This document shows, piece after piece, positions 11,230 through 22,935 of a stretch of 64,000 nucleotides of DNA. The notes beneath the pieces are model-generated. The model was given only the letters and a program-made list of their open reading frames with translations, was not told the origin of the DNA and searched no databases. Origin of the DNA: Microvelia longipes (Eukaryota > Arthropoda > Insecta > Hemiptera > Veliidae); NCBI GenBank assembly GCA_018340805.1, contig JACMZG010001911.1, positions 56,727,220-56,791,219 of the forward strand, read 5' to 3'. The translations under genes were made by a program, and so were the position numbers. How positions within the stretch are numbered: position 1 is the stretch's first letter; each line of letters starts with the position of its first letter.

Positions 11230-14200
11230 CTACACATCAACCAAATCAAAAATGACATAAAATTCACAATGAGTTGAGAAACGAACAAGGTTCTACAGTC
11301 TAAAGGAATCGTATAAATATAACACCAATGATTCCTAAAGACTATAGCATAACACAACAATATAATCAGTTGACAGTGTGGAAAAATAATGCGAGGGAGC
11401 CAATGAGATTAGTCCCAGATGTTAAACCACAGGCCAACCTCATAGGTTCCTCAAAACTTATCTTCCAGCATTGTCAGCTGATTATAACCGTGAGCAATAC
11501 TATAACTATGGTATGTCTATTAGTTTTCGACCCATGGATTGCAAGAGCTTCTAGGCTCTAATTGGCTTATGCCAATAATTCATGGCACTGCTACTGTTTC
11601 AAACAAGAATGGATATTGCAATAATTTCTATATATTTTTTATCAAAATCACAATAAAGACTCACTTAAAATAATAATTATCAAACATTAAAAACTATAAC
11701 GGTCATCTGTCATTCATTTTTAACAGCTACCAACATGATTGACCAACTTGACATAAAACATAATTGGCATCATAGTGGTATAAGCATTACAATGAGATTT
11801 GATTCATTTTAAACTCACCTTTTTTTATTTTAAATGAAAGAATGACAATTCAGTGTTGCTCAGTTTTAAACTAAGGAAAACATTTTTCTGTAAAAAGGTG
11901 TTGGCAATCCTAATATTTTTTTTTACTCAAATATGTTGCTGGGCGTCGAAAACTACTAGATATACAATAAAATATATGTTTTTTTTTATAAATTTTGCAG
12001 TTGTCTTCAAAAAGAATTAAATTTGGGAATTCTATTTTCCCTTTTTTGCTTTTACTCTTTTTCATACTCATGTTATAAAAGAAGAAAGGTAAAAAGATAG
12101 AGACACCTTTGAGTTATTCAGTTTAAAAATAAAACTCGCCTAAAATAAGTTGAAAACACTAGAAACAGAGGAATTTATTTTAAAACATAATAATTTATAC
12201 ACATTTTAATTCAAGTTTTTTTCTTTCTTCTAATACCACGTTGTATTAAAACCAAATCTTACTTTTTCTTTTTTAAGTTTACTTTAAAAAATATAATAAT
12301 GAGTTAAAATATATTTTAACACATTATTTCTGCACTAATTTCTTTGTGAAAATATTATATACAAAATAATATTTGTATTTTTTGTACATATGTTTATACA
12401 TATATACATTTATTTATTTATGTTTTTTATTAACTGCATTTTATTTTTGCCAGTGCAAAAAGTATTCTCACACACAAGACTTCCTAGAGGGTTTCCCAAT
12501 GTATTTATTTATTTTTATATAATCTAAAAAAAAATAAGTATTGGTAATAAGAACCAATATTGGAAGAATTCTATTTTTTCTTCAAGTAATATTGTGAAAT
12601 TTGGTGAAATAAAGCTTAATTAAACCAAAACACTCACCGAAGTGCTAATGATTTCAGGTCTGTAAGGATGCCACGATACATCTCTGACGCAAGAAGTGTG
12701 TCCAGCTAACTTGGTATTGACCTTACCAGTTAATAAATCATAAACTAAAACATAGACAAACATAATACATATTAAGACACATACACAATTGATTAAAAAC
12801 TTTTTGATTAATCAAGATACCACAAATAACTTGTATGATTTTACTTTTCCTCATTTATACCGTAGGTATATACGAAAAGTAGTGTGTTTGCAAAAAAAAT
12901 CCAAAACCAGGATAACAAAGATGAACACTCTCAAAACAATTGAGATTTGTAGATGTAGACAAGTCATGGTGGATTGAATTTAAATAGCAAAGGGGTGTGT
13001 ACAGAGATGATTAATGAATAATTGAGAATAGTCCCCGCTTAATAAAGTTAGTCTATCTTCAGTCTCAAATATGAAAAGATCTGGTAATAGTTCTTTATGC
13101 ACCAAGGGAGTAAAGAATGCTATTAATTTCCTTGAGAAGTTAGTTGGTTCGTAAGGCGAAAGCCAAGGGAATCAAAGCACTTAACTCCCAAGGCAAAGCC
13201 GAGGCATTTATGTTTTTAACTTCCGAGGCAAAGACGAGGAAGGTAATTTTGAGAGAGAAAATAGCATTTACTATTAAGGTTATCACAAGATTTTGTCTCC
13301 AGACATTGACATCATTCAATTATTGTTATATTTTTATTTTCATACATTTTGTTGTATTGCCCAAACAACAACTTTTTTTGAACCAATAAAAAAATTGTTG
13401 TGGGTTCCCCCTAATAAATTTTGGGGGTGCTGCCTCCAGAAAAGTGTTACTAAAATTGATCGGAACCCTCTATAAATTTAGAGGATACCACTTAAAAAAA
13501 ATCAGATATAATTGGCTCTAACTCCAATAAAAGGAAACACTTTTTACTCCCAAGGGAGTAAAAAGTTACTTTTCTCCCTTGGGAATAAAAAGTAACTTTT
13601 CTCCCTTAGGAATAAAAAGTGTTATTACCCCCTAAAACATAGTCAATTAACTTCACATTATACATCATCTTATCACTTTACATAAATTTGTTTATTAGGC
13701 ACTGATACTGGAATATAATGGATAATGTTTTTAAGTAGAGTGATTAAAGTATTATTACTTATTAAATCTAATTCTTTATATGTGTAGGCTTCTGTAGTCT
13801 TTATCATTTTTTAATGTTACATAAAAAATCAAAGTTGGCAGAATTTGATCCCCCATGATACTGTATTAGCTGATAGATATATTTACCTAATACTTTGCCG
13901 TACGCATCACCAGTATAGATATATCGTTGTCCAGTGGAGAAAGCTGGAGAGAAATGACATCTTATTAACGTCTGCAATACTTGATGGCCTTTATAAGTAG
14001 CAACACTTGTATCTCCTTTTATACATTTCTTACCTTGGATATCTAAACGGAAAAAAAAACTCGGGTTACTACAAATAATTAAAATGGGAAAACTCAAAAG
14101 CATAATTTTCTTAGAAAATTTCTAAAGATGTGCAGAACCAAGGGGGCAACAGCCCTCCGAGGAAAAAAGGAAGAGGAAATTAAAATTTTAGAAACTTTGG

Positions 14201-17200
14201 AGAAGTTTTTAAATAATTTGATGCCTATTATAGTTATTAACTTATCAAGGGAGAAATAGTTATTTATGAATTAAGAGAGAAAAGAATGCTATTATTTCCC
14301 TGAGCAGTTAGTTGGTTCCTAAGGCGTAAGCCGAAGGAACCAAAGTTTAACTCCCGAGGCGAAGCCGAGGGATTTATGTGTTTAATTCCTGAGGCAAAGC
14401 CGAGGAAATAATGACGATTAACTCCCGAGGCGAAGCCGAGGGAGGTAATTTGCGAGGGGGAAAATAGCATTTTACTCCTAAGATGCATACAAGATTTTAT
14501 CTCCAGACGTTGATTTTATTTTAACATGTTTTGTTGTATTTCATTCTTATTTTTTGGGTTGGACCCCCTTATAAATTTAGGAGGGCTCCTTTTTATTTTT
14601 TTATTGCTCCAAACAACTTCTTTTGACCTGAAACGGATTTTGAGCCAATAAAAAAAATTTTTTTGGTCGGATCCCCCAATATATTTTGGAGTTTCACCCC
14701 CCAGAAAAAATCACAAAAAATTGATTGATCACCTGTATAAATTTAAAGAATACCACTCCCCTAAAAATTTGGCTCTAATAACCCAATAATAGGAAACACT
14801 TTTTCTCCCAATGGAGAAAAGGTTACTTTTTACTCCCAAGGAAGTGAAAAGTAACTTTTTCTCCCTTGGGAGTAAAAAGTGCTTCTTTACTCCCTAAAAA
14901 CTAGTTAATAAACTTTACAATACACAGTCGAGACAAAATAAGTTTTTGGTCCCTGAGCAGTCAAGTTGGTTCAAGAGGCCGAAACCAAAGGAGCCATGGC
15001 AATTAAAACCCAAGGCTTGCTGGGATTTAAATAATATTAAAATTCCGTGGGATTTATTTATTTTTAATTTATTTAAAGACACTGGATGGGCCTGAAATAA
15101 CACATACAATGGTTTATTTACAAAATAACATATAAAATAAATATCATATAAAATGATGACGAATACTAATAATATTGGGATTTATTTAGTTGGTTTCCAT
15201 AGAAACCATTCATTTAACTCACATGGCGAAGCCGAAGGAGTTAATTACAGCTTGGGAGCAACAACCTGTTTCATTTGTGGTAAGTTTAAGATTTTACCTT
15301 TAGGAGGAAGAAATCAAAGTCAAGAAAGAAACAGCGAGTGTTGAAATTGCGGTATGCTGTAATAAAGTTACCTTTTGATCCATAGAACAATAAATAATAT
15401 CTTACATAGTTTGCCTTATCAATTAAATTTAAAAGTTCACGTAAATGATTACTTGTTTAAGTAATTAATCAAACTTTTAAACGAATCAAACAAAATAATA
15501 TAAGTTTGAGATTTCAATGACAAGAATTAGTATAAAAGTTATTTACTTTGTCATGCTACATAATATTGAGATCAGCATTTTTTAGGTTTTTATTTTTATC
15601 TAAACAAAGATATTGATAACTATATTCCAAATGTTTACACTAGGACTTTTAATTATTATTATTATTTGTTTTATGTTTATTATTATTTTATTGTTATTAT
15701 GTTTATTATTCATATTGCTTATTTTTGTTAACTAATTAATTTATTTTATTAACATTAATAATGCAAATCATTTATAACAGTAATTAACTATTAGTTATAC
15801 ATGATATTGAAATATCATGTTTTTTAAAACATTATACACCACTTAAAATAAATTTTATAGACAATTATTAAAAATCTTTTAATATTGTTGCCGTATTTGG
15901 TAAACAAATCCAAGGTCTAAAACTTTTACATTAAACAAGTAAAAGTTATTAAATTAAACAAGTTTAAGTTTAAGTTTATTTAATTTAAACAAGTAAAAGT
16001 TTTTAAATTAAAACTTTTACATTAAACAAGTAAAAGTTTTTACATTAAAACTTTTACATTAAGCAAGTAAAAGTTTTTACATTATAGACCAAGAGCCCAG
16101 GGGTGTTTTGTTAATAAAAAGTGTAATGGCTGGAACTGGTCTCAATTTCTTGTAAATACCTTCCTGAACAAGGATCTGCAATCCTGCCGACTCATATCGG
16201 ATAGGTGTCCCAGGCAGAACGCACTTTAGGGGTCATAGGTTCTGCCTGGGACGCCCATCTGAGTCGGCAGAATTGTAGATCCTTGTTCAGGAAGGTATTT
16301 ACAAAAAATTGAGACCGGTTCCAGCCATTACACTTTTTATTAACAAAACACCTCTGGGCTCTTGGTCTATTAAAACAAGTAAAACATTAAAACTTTTACA
16401 TTAAACAAGTAAAAGTTTTTAATTATTTTACATAGTCAGTGATAAACTTATTAAAAAAGTGTTAAAAGTGTTTGTCCCCTAGTAAGGAGCTGAAGACACT
16501 ACCAACTGAGCTAAAAGGGAAATGCAGCGCGGGAATAAACTACTTGCCATGGCAACCAAAGCTATTTTTCTCCTGCTAGTTACTTTTCTCCCAGAAGATT
16601 CAAAACCGGAGATATGTGTCACTTTTCTCTCTCTACAAGAGGGAGAAAATACACTCCCAACAGGAGGTAAAATATTTTTTTATGAATATTTTTAAAAATG
16701 AAGAAAACGTTGGAGAAGTTTTTAAATAATTTAATGTCTATTAAATAATAGTTTATTTTAAATATATGAGTATCCTCTAAAAAGCTACCATACAGATTAA
16801 GTGAATAAGAAGATAGAATCATGGTTAGCTACTCACAGTCCACAGGAGCCTCCTGCCATCTATAGTCCCAGTATTTAGGATTGCTAACTTTCTTAGTGTA
16901 ATCCTGAAATCAATTTCAAATCAGAATTAGAATTAACAAAAACTATCTCAACCGTAAAGGGAGGAAGAATTTTAGATCCACCAATATGAAATCTGTATAA
17001 CATTTTCAGACAATTCAAGAATTTTTAGACAATTTCAAAGCAAAATATGTATCTAAGAATAAGAATTTTATTGTTTCCATCAAGAATATGTACAGTAAAC
17101 AATAGGGAAAAAAATTAACTACAAAAAATGATATATATATTACATACATATATAAATATACTCTTATCACAAAACAAAATTAAAATACTCATTAAGAGAA

Positions 17201-20200
17201 TAAAAAGGATTTTCCAACCATATTAGTCTTTCTTTTTTAAACAGAGAAAACTCAATATTTTTAATATTTGACTTCTAAAACCTTTTGCCCAACTTCTGAT
17301 TTTTTTAACTGATGACTAGGCATTTCTAATATTTTTTTTTATTTTTGGTTGTTTTAGAATGAGCATGAATGGAGTCCATTGTAATAGAATGAAAAGTCTC
17401 TCCACATTCAAAAGTTTTATTAAAAGTAAATCGGAGAGAGGGCTTTCGACCTAACAAGAGGTCATCATTAGCGCCTGTTAAACAAATTAGACAAAAAATG
17501 TCAAAACAAAACCTATACATAAAATTACAAATCATACCAAAAAACAGATAAATTACAGGAATGGAGTGATAAATAAATAAATAAAATAATAAAAGTCTGA
17601 AATACGGAGGATGAGCGTAGCGAATCCCATGTGATGAGAAAAAGTTTCGAGGTACCATGTACCCGATTTTTTTCTATTATATTCTTAAAATAAAAGCCAC
17701 AGAATTTAATCAAAGACATAAAAAATATAAATTGACAATAAAAACAAGTTACAAAATAAATTAAATATTAAATAAGCTTAAATAAAAAAAAAAACCCAAA
17801 TGCTATTACATTCAGGTTATGAATGTTAGTTTTTACCAGCCTCCTCAATGTAATTTTAAAAAAACGGGAAGTGCTATAGCCTGCTATTCGCGATTCAAAG
17901 TCCGTAGCAGCGCCACCGTCGCTGATAAGAATTTGATAACGAAAGGGTGATCGTTGTTAAAGTCCTTATGGGAGTTTTTTGGTTTTTCTTATTTGAGACA
18001 ATTATTTCTTTAAATTTTTTATCAAAGTGCTTTAATTTAATTAATTTTAGGGCGTATGAACTCAGTAGAATCACTATTTCGTTGAAAAATAGGGTTTTAA
18101 TGGGTTGTCACGAGTATTTAAATTGAGTGATAAGATTGTGAAAATCACAATATAGTGTTTTATTTTAGTTATTGTTAATTAATGTTACTTTTAAATAATT
18201 TTAGTTTACACAAACACACAAAATTACCTTTTAATTGCATTGAATAGTTTAAATTAGTTGTTACAGGTATTTAAATTAACTGATAACAAGCCGATTTTCA
18301 CCGTAATGGTGTTTTAATTTATCAATCAATTTTATTTACACACTAAAATAATAAATAACTCAATAAATTCACGTTTTTGTAAAATGTTTGTTTAAATCAT
18401 CCGTTTAGGTTTTATTATTTCTGGGTTTAATCGGACAAATTCAAGTCTGTAGTGATAAGAACCTGTTTCTATATTTAAAATCCTGGAATAATCGAAGTAT
18501 TTATCTATGAAATATTGGCCATTTTTTTAGCACCGATGGTCGTTCTATTAATTTTTATCTCATTTATAACAAATTAAGGAATAAAAGAAGAATTTTTAAC
18601 GGCTCCCATGCTAATCCTATGATAAAAAAAAATTCGATCACCCTTTCGTTTTCCCGCCATTGGTATTGCCAACCTTACAACTATCTCTTTGAATCGCGAA
18701 TAATAACCAAAAATGAAAAGGAAAGGAATACACACCACTTGAGCTTCGTTAGAAGAGAACATTCTGATATCCCAGAGCTTTATACTCTGGTCCTTACTAT
18801 TAGATATGAAATATCTAGCATCTCCTCGTGAGTCAATGAATGTAATGCCATCTAAATGTCCTGCTAGTACACCTACTGGTTTGGGTAGTCTTTCGTTTAG
18901 AGTCCTTCTATCCCAGACCTGAAAAAAACATTATAACAATTATTGAGGAACACTGAGAAAGATTATAATTGACACACAGCAACACTGCTGGTTGAAACAG
19001 CCAATGCTGATGTCACCCTCCACCTCTACAATTTAATATAAAGAAAAAAACGACTAATTTAGTAAATACATTAGAATTACATGCAGAGGTTTTTTGTTTC
19101 AAAACATAAATTTTAAAATACCCACTTCATATCTTTTTAGTGTGACTAAGCAAATATAAGTTAGACTTATTTAAATCTCAAGATTACTTATTTATTTAGT
19201 TCCATATACACATAGGTTTAATTGATTTCTTCAATCAATTTGAAATAAGAATTCACATTAAATATAAATAATACAACAGATATCAATGAGCATTAGAATT
19301 TAACTGAGCAATCTATGTAAGAAATTATTTATGGCCAGGTAAGTTTAATAAAGCATACAGAGACTTTAAACTTGTTTTACCTCTTCTGGAAATAAAACCA
19401 TTAACTTACGAGAGGAGAACAAGTCTGAGCAGTAGCTTGCAAGCAGTAATTAACTCCTTTGGTACCGCCTCATGAATTAACTAAATAGTGCCTTCAGCCA
19501 GCATAGAGAACTATATAAATACCTCAGCAGACCGTGGGAATTAATCCCTTGATTTTAACATTATGGTTCCTATGTCTTAAGCTTTGGGAACCAACTAGAC
19601 AGCCCTGGGAGTAAAAACTTGCTTTAGGAACCAACTAGACAGCCCTGGGAGTAAAAACTTGCTTCAGGAACCAACTAGACAGCCCTGGGTAGTAGGAAAA
19701 CTTGCTTTGCTTTAGGAACCAACTAGACAGCCCTGGGAGTAAAAACTTGCTTAGGAACCAACTAGACAGCCTGGGAGTAAAAACTTGCTTTAGGGACCCA
19801 ACTAGACAGCCCTGGGAGGTAAAAACTTGCTTTAGGAACCAACTAGACAGCCCTGGGAGTAAAAACTTGCTTTTCTCCCTCAGCAAGTCAATAACTATTA
19901 GATTAATTTTAATGAGATACACATAACACAGCCGCCTCCGTGGCCAAGGTCGTTAAGGCGTTAGTCTTAACACTGACCTTCGACATCCACGGAGGTCTGA
20001 GGTTGGCATCCCAGGTTACGCTCTCAGTTTGTAGAAGATTTTTATTTAGATAAATTATCGACAACTTTAGAATACACTTTGAGCGTAACGGTTGCTACTG
20101 CCACCCGAGGTGGTTCCCGTTAGAGCTGCAAGGCTCTAAACGGACATTATTATTACTATCAATATCATACATATAACACAATATAATTGTGCAAGAGACA

Positions 20201-20665
20201 TACAGTTGACATTGTGTCAACTAATCATGTTGTGTAAAACTCAGTAATATCAAATGATATATACACATAGTAGTTGGCCAGACTGGATCTAAAAAATGTA
20301 GACCCTAACTGTTTTAGTACATAACGCGTAAACATACATACCGTATGGAAACAAAACTCAGTATAGTAATTACATAAAGTTACTGAAGTTAGTTATAATA
20401 CATAAAGGGATACACTTTACTAAATTTCAACTTAATTAAATTATTTTTAATTTTTTACAAATTTTAAAAAAACGTATGTCATTTGATAAAAAATGAAATC
20501 TTTGTTGATCTTGTGATTTTTTCAAAATTATTGCTGCATCATTTTTTCCGGTTATTGATGTCATATAAAAATTATTTTCAGGTTGGCACAACTAGACCTA
20601 AAGATTGATCTTACACTAAGTGTCAAGCTATCTAGCATAAATTTGCTGGGAGCTACAATGATAAA

Positions 20666-20698
<33 letters not shown>

Positions 20699-22871
20699 GA
20701 CAGAAAACTTTGTATAAACTACTCAGGAGAGTATTTATATTTTTTACAAACACAATACTTTCACTATATACCTACCGATATAAATGAGGATAAGTAAAAG
20801 TGAATATTACCTTACACAGGCCATCATCAGCTCCACTATAAATAATTTGTGATGTTTCGTCAGCAAATGACACAGCATTTACATCATCAGCATGAGCTTC
20901 TACCTGTACCAAAGAATAACAACATTTAAATAACGAAAGACAAATTTTTATAATCAAATAGTTATTTTCAATAAAGCTAATTAGTGAAGTATAATATATA
21001 ATACAGTAACAAAGCAAAAGAGCTTCGGCCTCTAGGTCATTCTTCTATATCAGTTTGTCATATTTATAGTATATGTAAGTGGCACACTGCCACTATATAA
21101 GTAAATTTAAAAAGACCATTAGTCAAAATCACATGCTTTGTTTACATATTGTTACACATATAAATTAATAAACTCGGAAACAATGCTGATAATAAAACTT
21201 AACTTTGTTAATTTGTTTACATATTGTGAGCAATATGTGTAATTTGGTATTTACACTCTGTCAACAACGGGAATGCGCCACTGTCGTATTTTTTTTCAGC
21301 TTAACTACTCGTGGTGCAAAACTGACTAACCTAAATAATTGCATTATGCTATAATGACCAATTTCAAGTAGAAGCTTGTGTTGTTAAGACGGTAATGACA
21401 AACTAAATCATGAGTCGTTTTGACGGAGATTTTGTGGTATAGACTCACCATAGTGTTTCATAAAAAAACACAATAGAATTAAAAACAAATTAATTGTCAA
21501 CCACAATAGTATAAAAAATTATAACTGACCGGTTTCAATTTAACGTCATCATCAGAGCTGTTTACAGTCTGTAAACAGCTCTGATGATGACTTTAAGTTG
21601 AAACCGGTCAGTTTTATTTTTTTATAGTATTGTGGTTAACAATATATTAATTGTTTTTAATTATAATGTTTTTTTTTTTTATTAAACATCATGGTGAATA
21701 AGAAACTAGTTATACTAACTTAGAAAAGTGAAAAGAATGTTATAGTTAGGAGAGTTAATTAAAGATCTTTTGCTAGATGCACTGAGTTCATCCAAACCTT
21801 GTGTCTGACCAGTAGTCTGACTTCTAGTAGTTCTTGAATTCTTCTTTATACTTCTTTGCTTATAGCATCATCTTCATAAAAAATCACTTAATAGAAAACA
21901 ACCAGCTATCTAGGTAAAAACTCTCCCAAGACTCAAGAGAGATCGGACTTACCTTTAATCCTCACTTGACAAACTGAACCAAAATTTCTGAAAATATAAA
22001 ACATAAGAAAAACTTAGTCTAACCCAATGCCCTTCATATGACTGCGCATTTTAAAAATTTTCTTATTTTGCACTTTTCCCTAAATAAAATGGTTTTTCCT
22101 GTGCTAAAAACACGATTTTTAAGTACAAAATTTTCTAAAAACGAGTATTTAATCATCAAAATCGATGACTACAACCAAAGTTATGGCTCTATGAAAAACT
22201 CTAAAAAATGTTTAATTCATGCAAAGTCAGTGATTTCTTAGAAAAAATATTGGCATTTGTGCATTTTTTTGGCCATTTAACAAATGTCATAACTTTAGTT
22301 GTAGTTATCTGATATTGATGAAAAAATACTTGTTTTTTTATCAGTTATAAAAAATGTTCTCTTCATGCCCATACACATGACCCACAGGGAACCACTTATT
22401 CAAGGAACACTGAAATTTGTGCGATTTTCTAATTTTTTGATCGAGCACATTTGTATGAAAGCTCCACTCTGGATAGGCAGACTATGCTTTTTTCGTAATT
22501 TAAGAAATATTTTCAAAAAAATTTGGTTTGAAGTAGTACAAAATGAGTCACATTTTTTAAGCCTGGCTCTCAGACTATAGGTAAAGAACTCTTGAGGTAC
22601 AGAAACATGCTTTTGAATAATCTAAAATAAAAGGATGGTACATAAAAAAACATAGTATATAGAACCACGGAAACCACTCATTTGAACTTCCTATGAATTA
22701 TCGGTAGCAAAACAGTTTTTACTCTTTTAATCATAAAGATCAAATTTTATGATTAAAACAGTACGTAATAGAAAAAACTGATACTACACAAATTCAAGAT
22801 TATTTTTTGAATCAATCTATTGGGTTTAAAAATGCATAAATAGACCTGCAAAAAATTATAATATATATATA

Positions 22872-22935
<64 letters not shown>

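Noticed and set aside
13144..13475. Open frames 81 and 60 aa in the DCAF11 intron
   Set aside because: They lie in a family B repeat on the opposite strand and have no motifs.
19931..20010. Functional tRNA gene
   Set aside because: The head is tRNA-like, but no full cloverleaf or anticodon arm could be drawn and it is joined to a SINE body with a target duplication.
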